Source of the DNA: Nemania diffusa
Lineage: Eukaryota; Ascomycota; Sordariomycetes; Xylariales; Xylariaceae
Assembly (NCBI GenBank): GCA_038501195.1
Contig: JBBPUQ010000006.1
Coordinates: forward strand, 3,658,001 to 3,722,000
DNA length: 64,000 bases
Direction of reading: 5' to 3'
This document shows, in pieces, positions 35,713-50,176 of the stretch (the stretch's first letter is position 1; every line of letters begins with the position of its first letter). A program made the position numbers and the translations under genes. The notes below the pieces were generated by a model, which ran no database searches, was not told the DNA's origin, and saw only the letters and a list, made by a program, of their open reading frames with translations.

Positions 35713-38644
35713 AGCTGGCAACTAATACTGGAGTGGCAATGTGAAAGATGATAGTCTCAGACTATAAAGCAAGTGGATGATGGATGCATTATCACTCGCA
35801 AACTATCACGGCAAGTTTAGTCATATACCATGGCAGACTTAGACTCAAACTCAGTTCGCTCGGGACCCGGGCCCATGTACATGCTTTCCTCTATAATGGT
35901 TGCTGAAAAACAGGAGGAACTGTCCGATGTACCTGGTTTACCTGGCCTAAGAAAGTCTCCTGCGAACGGAAGGTATATACCACTAGTTTATGTAGTATGC
36001 AGCGATAGTATAGAGCAAGCCCTTCATCGTTTCTTTCCGAAAGGTGAATAATAGATCCGAAGATATGTTCGAGGCAGGAGGAACAACAGACTACAGCATG
36101 ATGATAAAAGACCGCCATGAGCTGCTGGGGTTAACAAGCGACGGGGCTTACGACGCAAAAGAAAATCTCGACATATGTTATACAAATGTAACCAAGTTGT
36201 TCGCTTAGATATAAATCAAAGTGGCCTGACGAATACAAACACAGGTGTCAGCGTAGGTAATTCCAACTGAACCCCTCATCTAGATAGAGCACCCTCGAGA
36301 GAATACCAGGCGGCTAGGGCCGGGATGCACGTGGTTCTCGAGCCGAGCCGCATGCAGATGCGTCGATAAGATCGTATACAATGTAGCATGGCTGTAACGG
36401 GCTGGCTCATACACATAGGTGAGAATACCTACATAGTTGCTTAGCACGTAGCTAAATGATGGGGTCATCGATGCTGCACTTACACGGAGAGTAACAAGCT
36501 CACTCATCATTTTTCTCCCAGGTGCTATCGCATTCATACGTGAACCATCGTCTAGCACCTGCATACATTACCATTATTGACCCCGCGAAACCTTAAGGTT
36601 AAAGTGAAGATGTCGGATAATTTCCAGCGCTCGATAATATCAACGACGAGCGAGCTAAGATCTCATGATACCCAGGACATCTTGCGATCTCGGTGTTAGG
36701 GATGGAAGGCCATTTTGACGGAGGATGCCGAGAAAAGGGAGGATTCTCGTCTCTATAAAGCTGTTCTAGACTTCTTCATGTGCATACCTACTTAACATGA
36801 TCGATCCATGTTAGTGTCTCGCATGGTTGGTGGGCCGCCCATCGCGACGCTAATGCGATACAGGCAAAGCTTGATGTCTGTCGGGCATTGCAGCCCGTCC
36901 AGTTTGTTTGGCCGGAGTTTGTTTAAGAGCAGCGCCTTTTAGGGATTGAGGATGGTGCCGGCAGTGTGTAGACCGGCCGGCAGAATGGGGCCGCCTCCGT
37001 TGTCTTTGGCTTTTTCCTTCTGACACTCTGCAACTGTGTGACGATGAAACTATGGCTGCTGCACATCGACTGGGGGCTAAAGCATTGGCACACAGGTAAC
37101 TACCTATTGGATAAGGGTTTGTCGCTAGGGCAGCATGTCAGTTCTCCATCTCAGATTGGAACAACACCACAGTATCCTGGTGTAGATCATCTGCAGAGGT
37201 GGGGGAGAGTTTGATATCAGTCTGAAGATGAGTGCTGGAGATGGTAGGTAGGTACCTACTCATGAGTGGTGATAGTGCTGTAGATATAGTGGTCTTAGTA
37301 GGTATAGTACACCACCTGTACAGCAGAGGGATACAGACAGAACTGCACTGCTAGCTGTTTCATGCACGCTGTTGATTATTCGGCATTGAATGTGTCAAGT
37401 CCGTACCTCATAACGTTACCTGTACTTACTACCAACGTGTGTCTAGCATATTTGTTTCTACTGGAAATTTGCGAAATGGCTTAATCTGCGTAGGTATTCT
37501 AGATTGGCAGATCATGTTGGGGATTTGGCTTGTTTGCAGGCCCGCTGGTCCGGTTCCCTAATGTCATAGTTCGTGGTTCTTAAGATATATTAACAGTCCT
37601 CGGCTGCGCGGAAGGCCAGGTCTGCATGCTGTGGGGACTCATACATACAGGTAGCAGAATTATGGTGAACATGAATGCGCGAATTCTACTACCAAGTACC
37701 TACATAAGTAATTGTGGCCAGAGGGAAAAGGTGAATGAATTTCTAATAAGCACTGCAAGAACAGTCAGACTCTATCTATATTGGGATTAGCCAAGCAAAT
37801 TGGTAGCCGCTATTTAATATTTGCTGGTGTGGCTGGTGGCGAGAATAAACTTGAATTCCAACGGAATTTGGTAACCTCCGTAGAAGGGCGACCCAAAAGC
37901 ACAGCCTCACTGAGTGCGTAACCGCCCAGCATGGAAGCAAGTGGTAGAGTTCTTTGCAGTGGCTGGCAGACTACAACACTGTAAGCATGTCACATGAACC
38001 TGCCTCCATTCTCAATTGGTAGGTACCTTGGTTGTAGTGTACATACACATATGTGTGTAGAGATGTTTTTATCTTTTTTCTCCTAGGTATCTACGCCTAT
38101 GGTTTGAGCTTTTCTAGGTTACCACAACTAGACTACATGGTATCTGTTTTGGTACTACCTAACCAAGCACAAGCACAGCCGCTGGTTATTGGCGGGACTT
38201 GGGGCATTGCTTTATAAACTGTAGGTGCCTACCCTTCTGTAAGTAGTGCGAGTTAGGTACCTACATAATTACCTGGTACCCATATAACCCAGTAGGTTTG
38301 TCGGGTTGCGTGGAACCCCGTTGAACCCCTGTCTAGTCTAGCTGTCTCAGAATGGCAACGCCTTCTTTAATCACGGCGACCTGTCGCTGTAAAGTTGTTC
38401 GGCCAACCCCAACCTACCTACCTACCTGCTTCACACCTACCTACCTATCCGAACCTACCACTTCATCTGATCACCATCAGCCAGTATCCATTCCGCATCC
38501 CAACTAACCACGACGCTTCCAATTCTGACCTTTTCATCAACGCGACAATAAGGTCTCTCTGTATCGATCGAATTTCTCCTATCTACGCGCCAAACAAACA
38601 ATCAGCTTTTCAGTTCAGGACCGGGTGTATTCTCCGTAGCAATC
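35713..38644. other. Long intergenic region upstream of SNC1
   Basis: It contains the divergent promoters of the GH76 gene and SNC1. A 73-codon ORF at 35830-36051 (+) starts in a good ATGG context but has no recognisable features. Tandem and palindromic TACCTA motifs are frequent (about 37240-37260, 38010-38030, 38225-38275 and 38410-38455, the last probably within the SNC1 5' leader). Confidence 0.5.
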
Positions 38645-39546
38645 ATGTCCAACCAAGATGCTCCCTACGATCCCTACATCCCGAGCGGCCAGGCTGGCGC
38701 TCCTCCGCAACAACAGGGTGGCAACTCTAGGACCCAAGCACTGCAAGCTGTAAGTTATTTTCATTTTTGGGCTATTTCTGGCATTTGAGATGGATCTATT
38801 CCTTGGGCCGCTGCCTGGACTCCAACGATGCAACCGGCGATCGAACCGAACGAAGCGACCCAACCGAGCATGAGGTAAAAAAGGAATCAAAAGACACGCC
38901 GGCCTCTTCATCACGTATATATTTGCTTTTATACCGAGCTTCGATTTGATGCTTCCGACGATGAGATGGATGATACCATGCCATGGACGATGCTATACGA
39001 ACCCCCAGAGTTTGGGTTACGGTTCAACTTTGATCGCATTACGTACCCGTTAACTTGGTTCTGTCGTGGATCCACTAATTCAACAACTACAAGGCGCAGT
39101 AGGAAGCCCACTCGTTGAGTGTATAATGGTCTTTTTTCGCCCGTAATACCAAGGACTATGCATGCTGCCCAGGGATTAGGGAGAGTTTGTAAAAGGATGC
39201 GATTCGACAGGAGCTGACTTTCTTGCACAGCAAATCGATGATACCGTTGGTGTAATGAGAGAGAACATCAACAAGGTGTCTCAGCGTGGCGAGCGTCTCG
39301 ATGCCCTTCAAGATAAGACGGACAACTTGGCTGTCTCTGCTCAAGGTTTCCGTCGAGGTGCCAACCGAGTGCGCAAGCAGATGTGGTGGAAGGATATGAA
39401 GATGAGAATGTGCATAATTGCGGGCATCATCATTCTCCTTGTAATCATTATCGTCCCCTCCGGTAAGATATCAAAGCCCAACACTTTTTTAGCGGAGGCT
39501 GCCGTTCTAACCTAATGCGCAAACAGTCATATTCGGCGGCAAATAA
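38645..39546 (+). CDS. SNC1: Synaptobrevin-type R-SNARE (Snc1/Snc2)
   Basis: v-SNARE of exocytic vesicles that pairs with plasma-membrane t-SNAREs (Sso/Sec9). Three exons: 38645-38749, 39231-39462 and 39527-39546, giving 118 aa, the normal length for the family. Residues 1-35 are a short Gly/Gln/Pro-rich variable region. The SNARE motif runs about 36-95, with the zero-layer Arg in [17 protein letters not shown], followed by the basic juxtamembrane [12 protein letters not shown] and a C-terminal TM anchor ([18 protein letters not shown]) ending VIFGGK. The last exon encodes only those terminal six residues plus the stop. Intron 1 is 481 nt, far longer than the other introns in the window. Confidence 0.95.
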
Positions 39547-42896
<3,350 letters not shown>

Positions 42897-43848
42897 GGGG
42901 TATGCGACGACTACCAATGTCTACGTGAGTAATATTCCACAAGCCTTTTACAACTCTCTTTACGTGATCCTACTCCATGAGAACCTCCTTTTTCTTGATC
43001 ATGTCCCGCGTTTCTGCAATTCTAACCTTGCTAACCGTCAAAATAGAAAATAGGAACTTGGCTCCGGCTATGGGAAATCTGAGGGTATCCCACAAGTGGC
43101 GTAAGGTGGCTTACCAACTCTTGTGTGGTTTTGTTTCTACCCTTCCCATGTTTGTTTGTTTTTTTTGGTCGGGGAGTTTGAGGTAGTTTTAGGATAAAAA
43201 GACTAACGTGGCGACTCTTTTGGCTTTTCTCTTTTCGTAGATCTGGGTGCCTTGTGCCACTATTGATCAATCCAATGTATATATCTTCCCAGGCTATAAG
43301 TGGCGTCTTAGAGTGCGTGGTATTCAAGATATACTTGGTATTTTCAGATGCCGTCGTGAGCAAAACGTGACAACGGCATTTGACTTGCTTAGTTTGGCTT
43401 TATAAGCTCGGTGCTGCCAAAGCTGTATAAGCCCGCTGATATATTGGTTAACCAATCAGTACACACAAGCAGTGTTCGGTGTTCTAGACTACCCAGACCT
43501 TTGGGTGGACCTTACGTAATTACACGTTCGATTCATACACCACATACATGTGTACATGATGTATGCAGGTCCGCGCCCGGTATTTGATCCGATAGCGGAT
43601 GGCGGGGCATTGGGAGAGAGGTCGGTCCAATAGCGGGGTGCCTTCGTGACGGCAAGCTACATTGTTAGTATCTAATCCGAGAAAACTCCTGACGCTGCAG
43701 TCAACATTTGACTCAACAGCAGCATATTAAATATTCCCGTTATAATTTCCCAATTTCTCGAGCTCCTGCCCGTATCTGCTCACTCGTTATAACTTGGTCA
43801 CATACCAGATACTGTTCTCGAAGCCAATTGACTCTACACACGGCGATC
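42897..43848. other. Region where the ARG-6 reductase would be expected; none present
   Basis: It starts with a short linker remnant (about 42897-42931, read one frame off) followed by an intron-like GTGAGT...GCTAAC...TAG segment to about 43047. Beyond that, no frame shows the NAGPR Rossmann motif or its Cys-containing catalytic segment. The right half is the promoter of the aspartate-semialdehyde dehydrogenase gene. Confidence 0.65.
43709..43715. promoter_or_regulatory. Gcn4/CPC1-type site (TGACTCA) upstream of HOM2
   Basis: Exact TGACTCA about 134 bp before the ATG of aspartate-semialdehyde dehydrogenase, a threonine/methionine pathway gene expected to be under general amino-acid control. 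A second, imperfect TGACTCT is at about 43829-43835. Confidence 0.55.
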
Positions 43849-45201
43849 ATGGCATCTCAATTCCCCACCAAGAAGTGTGGTAAGGTCTTCCTTCTACCAG
43901 ATAGCACAGGCCGCGACCTTTGTTTTTTTCCTTTCTTTCTTTCACGTCATAGGTCATATTATTAACTTCTCTGTTCCTAGGTGTTCTTGGCGCCACGGGT
44001 TCCGTCGGTCAGCGCTTCATCCTGCTGCTGTCGCAACACCCTCACTTTGTCCTCCACGCTGTTGGCGCCTCGTCCCGGTCCGCGGGCAAGAAATACAAGG
44101 ATGCCGTACGGTGGAAGCAGGCGTCCCCCATGGGCGCTGTCGGCGAGCTCGTCGTCCGCGAATGCAAGGCCAGCGAATTCGCAGACTGCGACGTCGTCTT
44201 CAGCGGGCTGGACTCGGACGTTGCGGGCGAGATAGGTACGTCTTTCTTCCTCGTCTTCGACCTCTGTCCCGATCTTGACTGACCATGGAACCGCGCGAAC
44301 GTGAAGAGATGGAGTTCCTCAAGGCCAACCTCGCCGTCTTCTCCAACGCCAAGAACTACCGCCGCGACCCGCTGGTGCCCCTCGTCGTGCCGACCGTCAA
44401 CCTGCCGCACCTCGACCTCATCCCCCACCAGCGGCGGCAGCACGGGCTGGAGAAGGGCTTCCTGGTGTGCAACTCGAACTGCGCGGTGATCGGGCTCGTG
44501 ATCCCGTTCGCGGCGCTGCAGGCGCGGTTCGGCCCCGTCGACACGGTCAGCGTGGTGACGATGCAGGCCGTGTCGGGCGCGGGCTACCCGGGCGTCAGCA
44601 GCATGGACGTCCTGGACAACGTGGTGCCCTTCATCAGCGGCGAGGAGGACAAGCTCGAGACCGAGGCGCGCAAGATCCTCGGCGCCCTCAACGCCGACGC
44701 CACCGCCTGCGTCGAGCAGGACGCCCTGCGCGTCTCCGCCGCCTGCAACCGCGTCCCCGTGCTCGACGGCCACACCGCCTGCGTCTCGCTGCGCTTCCGC
44801 GCCCGCCCGCCCCCGGCTGCCGAGGACGTCAAGGACGCGCTGCGGAGCTACGTGAGCGAGGCCGAGACGCTGGGCTGCCCGAGCGCGCCGAGCCCGGCTA
44901 TCATGGTCTTCGACGACCCCGACCGGCCCCAGCCGCGCCTCGATCGCGATCTCGGCCGCGGGTACACCGTTAGCGTTGGCCGCGTGCGCGAGGACGAGAG
45001 CGGTATCTTCGACATCAAGTTCGTTGCGCTGAGCCATAACAGTGGGTTTCCTCCCTTCCCTCCCCCTTTCTCCCCTTCTTTTCCAGCCGCCTCAACCCGA
45101 AGAATACCGATCGCTAATGTTAATGTTTTTTAGCTGTCATTGGAGCTGCCGGCTCCTCCATACTTAATGCTGAGGCCGCTGTGCTAAAAGGCTTTATTTA
45201 A
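43849..45201 (+). CDS. HOM2: Aspartate-semialdehyde dehydrogenase
   Basis: Second step of the aspartate pathway to threonine, methionine and isoleucine: NADPH-dependent reduction of aspartyl-4-phosphate, cytosolic. Four exons join in frame: 43849-43879, 43981-44235, 44307-45041 and 45134-45201, giving 362 aa, the usual fungal length. The NADP-binding loop [13 protein letters not shown] is split by intron 1. SSRSAGKKY and KNYRRD follow. The catalytic Cys is in NSNC (C154), with [16 protein letters not shown]-like [17 protein letters not shown] (catalytic His) and the C-terminal [18 protein letters not shown]. Exon 3 is strikingly GC-rich at third positions and yields a 331-codon antisense ORF that is an artefact. 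The gene is not the missing ARG-6 reductase, although the two enzymes share a fold; the motifs are those of Hom2. Confidence 0.94.
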
Positions 45202-45509
45202 AGTTTGCGTTCTGCATTTGACGGCGTTTGGTGTGTTGGGAGCTGGTTTGTGTATATGTATATATGTACATGTCACTGATGGCGGTTTAGGGACTAAAAA
45301 AATGGCATCTAGCATTGAGAGGCACGTTTTGCGGGAGCGGATAAAAGTGTGGTTAGAATATTGCGTTGGAGATGTAGAAAGACAGGGTATGCATCTGGTT
45401 TCGGTATTGTGTGCCATCCATTGGGTTCCGTGAAATGTAGTCCCCAGAATGATGGTTATGATAGGGGTAGTCTGCCGTGTTTAGCAATATCTTATCACAA
45501 CTCAATTAT
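45202..45509. other. Convergent 3' intergenic region
   Basis: 3' flanks of HOM2 (+) and the Ecm33-like gene (-). No gene seen. Confidence 0.6.
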
Positions 45510-47797
45510 TCAGCTTCGTTGCTCCAACTCCCTGTCCTTTATCATATCCCTTTTGCCTATCACTGGCGAGAGCGTTGCCATTTCCCCGGGCGGGACATAC
45601 ATTTCTCTTATGTAGTCATCTGACATCTCCGTCGGCCGGACTTCCATCTCGTATATCGCCCCATCAGGCGCCTCGCGCACGATTCTCTGCGCCTCAATCT
45701 CATTCAATCCAGTCAGGTCCGGGGGATTCACCGCCGGCTGCTCGGGCAACTTCTCGGGCGTGGTATCTGCCACCTCGCTCCGCTGTCCGCGGTAGTGGAG
45801 GACGAGCCAGACTAAGGCAACTACACCGCCCAGGACAATAACTCCGATACCTACACCGATGCCGGCCCATGCGCCCGCCGATAAGTTCCCTGATGGTTCG
45901 CTCAATGAGCCTGAGCTCGGCATTGACACGGGTGAGGAGTCAGTCGTACTATTGTCCGTCCCGTTGCATTGCAGAAAATGGATGACACTATCTTGCCATT
46001 GCGACACCAGCTTGGAACAGTTGAAATCGTCGTTCCAAGCTTCTATGATGACGGAACCTGAGACGGACCTTAGAGACGGGAAAATATTTGGACCAGGATC
46101 ACTTCGCGATAGGATTAGTTCATGTTACGAACATATCATTATTGTTATGATCGCAATAATGGCATCGTTTTGGGACAGCACACCCAGCGCTACCCACAGG
46201 TAAAGTAATACTTTGACTGATTGTCAATTAATTGACCCAATCCAGTCCAAATAATCGTTTTAAAATTGATTGCAGGTAAAGTAATAATCCTTTACCTGAC
46301 TTGTTACTTGTCAATTACTTTCAATTAATTTTCCTATTTTTTAAAATATTTTTTGTTGTTTTTTGGGTAAAAAAGAAGCTTCTTTTCCTAGGTAGGCTGG
46401 GTAGCACCCTGTTTTAACCCCACTTATCCAGCCACTTACACAGCCACTTACCTAGCCACTTACCTAGCCACTTACCTAGCCACTGACTTAGCACCTAACC
46501 TACCAACCACCCTACCTACCTACCTACACCTACCTATACCTACCTACCTACCTTGCTTTCTACAATCTGTACGCTTTATGTACATTGCTTGAGTTACTTC
46601 GTCAATTAACTTGATCAATCAAGTCAATAGATTCAGGCAAGTCAGTCAAACAAGCGTTTTTTGCGATCAATTCAGGTAAAACAAGTCAAGAGGCTATTAT
46701 TTGACTGACTTTACCTGTGGGTAGCGCTGAGCACACCACCCAACTAGCTAACGGCGTCGACTGGAAAAAAGCTCGGACTTACGTGGGTAGATAACCTCGA
46801 AGATGTATGTTCTCTGCCCTCTCTAAGGCAGATAGGAAAGGCAGTATACTCTCATTATCTATAATCGATAGATTTTCCACGCTAGAGAGTTGGTTTAAGG
46901 CGAATGTGCAATTGGTGTTGTTGGCAATAGTAAGGCTCCCACCAATCATTTGGAGTTTGTCGAGCTGTATAATAGCGTTGGTATTTGAGGTGATGCTAAC
47001 GTTTTGCCCCACGGTTGTCATTTGAGCAAACGATATTATAGACTTCTGGAACAAGTATAAATTTTGCACGGATAGGGATTCATTGACCGCACTGAGTTGG
47101 ACTGCGCCCAATACAGTAAGAGGATCCCCCTCTACCGGACTGCTTTCACTGGCTAGACGAAGGTTGTTGACCGAGGCCAGCTGGTCAACGATGTCAAGGG
47201 AGAGCAATCCAGGATAGCCACTAGCTATAATTACTAAATCTTGCAAAACCGTCAGATTCGGGAACTGAGTAGCACTGTTGGTCTTTAGAGAAGTGCCTCC
47301 CGTAATCTCTAAACGCGCCGTGGCTAGTGCAGACTGTGAATCAATAATCTCCAAATGCCCAAAATTAGTGAGATTTCCAAGGTCCAGCACCTCTATATTT
47401 GGAATATTGTTGAGAGTAAAATTATATCCCGGTCCTGATCCGCTTATATTAGGCATCAAAATTTGGGTAAGCGCAGATGAGTCGTTTGCTTCGAAATACC
47501 CAAAATTGGAAAGCCTCGGGAAATTTAATACACGTTGGCCATCCCCGACGATTTCATTGTTGTTGTCGAAAACCTGAATAAACCCAACGGAGGAGACATT
47601 CGTGAAGTTGAGAGACTCCGTGACGTTGTAGATCTCGATACCGAAGAAACACTCGAACTCAGCAAATTCTTCATTCTCAATATCTGCTTGGCTGGTGATA
47701 TTGGCAACAGGGTATGGGTAATATTCCCCACAGACAGTTTGGGCGTCAGCTCAAAACTAATCGATTGATCGTAAAGCGAGTAACATACCGCCAGTCA
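45510..47797 (-). CDS. Ecm33/Sps2-like surface protein with TM anchor, MITE in its intron
   Basis: Ecm33-family proteins are surface glycoproteins with L-domain-like leucine-rich repeats needed for wall integrity. Firm exons are about 47749-46783 and 46101-45510, joined in phase across intron 46782-46102 (IHLRGYLPT then DPGPNIFPSL). A 10-nt first exon 47797-47788 (MTG) fits the phase but gives no signal peptide, so the N-terminus is doubtful. The repeats are visible as FPRLSNFGYFEA, IEVLDLGNLTNFGHLEI, FPNLTVLQDLVI and SVENLSIIDN, with many NxS/T sequons. The family C-terminal motif SGSVIIEAWNDDFNCSKL is present. A TM helix (WAGIGVGIGVIVLGGVVALVWLVL) and a ~75-residue cytosolic tail replace the GPI signal. 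The intron would be 128 bp without the inserted 545 bp element and its duplicated target. Confidence 0.75.
46185..46729. mobile_element. hAT-type non-autonomous element (MITE) in the Ecm33-like intron
   Basis: The element is 545 bp with perfect 16 bp terminal inverted repeats (CAGCGCTACCCACAGG / CCTGTGGGTAGCGCTG) and is flanked by identical 8 bp copies of AGCACACC (46177-46184 and 46730-46737). An 8 bp duplication and CAG...CTG ends are the signature of hAT transposons. There is no ORF. Inside are subterminal repeats of AGGTAAAGTAATA (46198 and about 46275), a run of AGCCACTTACCT units (about 46430-46485) and a TACC-rich stretch (about 46500-46555). Exact TIRs and target duplication suggest a recent insertion. 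Confidence 0.9.
46430..46555. repeat. Minisatellite AGCCACTTACCT plus TACC-rich tract inside the hAT MITE
   Basis: About five imperfect copies of a 12 bp unit (AGCCACTTACCT, with variants) run into a tract of TACC tetramers. The array is entirely within the mobile element and may serve as subterminal transposase-binding repeats or be a replication-slippage product. Confidence 0.7.
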
Positions 47798-50176
47798 TCG
47801 CGTGTTATTGATGGATGCCTTTCTCAGCAACTAGGGGGGGAGGGGGGTGATAGACTCGATAAACTTGAAAAGTATTATCTAAAAGACGTAGGTCTTAGGG
47901 ACAATTACTTGAGAGAATAGATAAATCACCCAGGATGATTCAGTGCTTGCTTCGGGTATCGGTATCTGCAACTATCGTATAACCCAAACCACCAGGAAAC
48001 AGTGCTATTCGGTGTAATAGTATTGGAGGACAGGAACGCTAGCAAGCGGCTCAACCATAATAAAGCCCAAATAGATATAAGCACTTCTCTAACATAAAGA
48101 GTTCTCTATAATTCGTAGTACCAGTTAATTGTTCAAAATCGTCGATAAACGATTAAGAGCGGATACTGTTGATGCTAGCTTTATTCTATGAAATTGCCCC
48201 AGCACACACACCGTAGATGAAGGAGTTGCACTATTGCCCCTCGATCCTTTGGGGGCGAGATGTCACTCTTTTAATTAGCTATCCGATCCTTAAAACAGCA
48301 TACGACTAGCTGAGCATGACTAGGGACCGAATGAACGGACTTTGAGATGTGAGTCTGCGACTGACCTACTGAATGCTACTTACATGATACTCTATATCAA
48401 GCTGGGAAATGAGACTTAGCACCTATCGAGGATGTTGATTGCATTAGGAGTGGCCCCTGCGTCGGGGGCGGTTTCGAATCTGGGCTCTTGGCGTCGAATA
48501 TTGTTCAGGAAGTCAAAGATCTAAAACAATACATGATGTCTTTTGACACTATGAAAAAGATGGCGTGCCATGATACACCTTAACGATTATCCGATGTATT
48601 GACTTTGAAAATTTTATGGCGATGTTATGCACAGGCCTATATGTAGCAATGTTGTCTTTTCGGAGCTGCGATAACTATTAAGGAGCATGTCGGAACACTG
48701 GCCTACCTCGCCGAGCGATTATGTTTAATACAAGATACGCAAGAGTTGAAGATTTTCTTCAACATCAACTACACACTTTGCTAACAACCTAAGTGGCCAT
48801 GGATGGATATAGATGCCATTCTAACCCTCAGCTTGTACCCCATCTGTGGCTATCACCTCAGCTATTTAATTTACCCCTTCGGCCTTCGCATCAGGTTCTA
48901 TATGATATTACTGTTAGTTAGTTGATAACCTTGGTTATTAATAGATGTAGTGTTTATCTGTCTAGGTCGATCTTTTATCTAGAATGTCGCAAAGCTAATA
49001 GGAGTAGTATAGAGCTAACTCGGTAATCTCGTAACCCGTATCGCTTTATACACTTGCGACTTGATTGAAGAATTCTTAGACTATTAATAGGAGGCTTTCA
49101 GCTCAACTGGGGTTAAGCTTCCTTACTCTCACGGAAGTGCGAGGTCCATTTGAGGGATAGCATATGCCTCCTACAACAACGGGATCAAATTGAGTGCATT
49201 CAGAAACGCTACCTTTGGAGTTCCAACTTCCATATATCCTACTAGGCATACTAGAAGTTTTTATATAGATGTATGCACCTATTATTTCGTTACAAAATTC
49301 AAGTTGACCTATTACTTGTGTCTAACTTCTATCTACTGACTGTTAGCACCTAACTGTAGTATTTGCTCGGGATAATGAATGGCTTGCGACAAGTCAAAAA
49401 TATAGCTAGACTTACAGCCACAATGGTTTTGGCCAATCTTTTATAAAATGGGTTTTATCAATCCAACAGTCTAGTGAGTGACCTTTTAGCCTTCCATGCC
49501 GAAACTCTTGCACTGCCGCCATTTAAGATTAATTAGATGTAGCGCTGTGTAACTATTAATTTTGGAATAGTTGCCGTCGGCATCGGGATGATACCCATGC
49601 CAGTTAACTTCAGTTACGAAGGCAGATTTATATCCTTGTCTGGGCGTGATTCCGTTTTCAGCCAGGGGACCGTGAAACGGAAAAGGTTCCAATTTTTGGT
49701 ATATACTTATACTCTACATCCTGCCTCATTATCGCATATTTCTACTCATCGTGAAAGCAACTAAGATTAGTTTATGAAAGGTAGCAGCCGACGAGTTCGT
49801 CACTGAGCTGGGAGGAGCTTCTTTCTCGTATGTAGGATACTTATAGATGAATAGTTGTATTAATAAGATGACGTTGTATAGTATGCCCGTATATCTACAT
49901 TTGTATTAAGAAGTTTCAAACATTCATATGATATGATAGACCATGAACCCCTGGTTCTGACACCTAGCGTGCTGCCCTTTGGTGGCGGGGTAGGTAGGCA
50001 GTCTGTGGGTGTGCTAAGCCAACTAATAACGGAACTGACGCCAAAAATCATTGAAGGGCTCCAATCAGGTGTCCCTTGCAGCATATACAATGTGACTAGA
50101 ACTTCGGAGAAAACCCCAAACTTCTGCTTCCAATGGTCGCGTGCACAGCTCTCTGATCGCTTGTACCTAAAGAACC
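47798..50176. other. Intergenic region (2.4 kb) before the HET gene
   Basis: No gene I can support. A 68-codon stretch on the minus strand at 49486-49692 reads like protein (NWHGYHPDADGNYSKIN) and may be a gene relic. The rest is AT-rich without clear structure. Confidence 0.5.

Noticed and set aside
35830..36051. 73-codon ORF next to the GH76 promoter
   Set aside because: Good ATG context but no conserved features; likely leader or promoter sequence.
44042..45037. 331-codon ORF antisense to HOM2
   Set aside because: It arises from extreme third-position GC in HOM2 exon 3; composition is Arg/Ala/Val-rich with no domain.
43849..45201. HOM2 gene considered as the missing ARG-6 reductase
   Set aside because: Motifs ([13 protein letters not shown], the C-terminal LSHNT) are those of aspartate-semialdehyde dehydrogenase.
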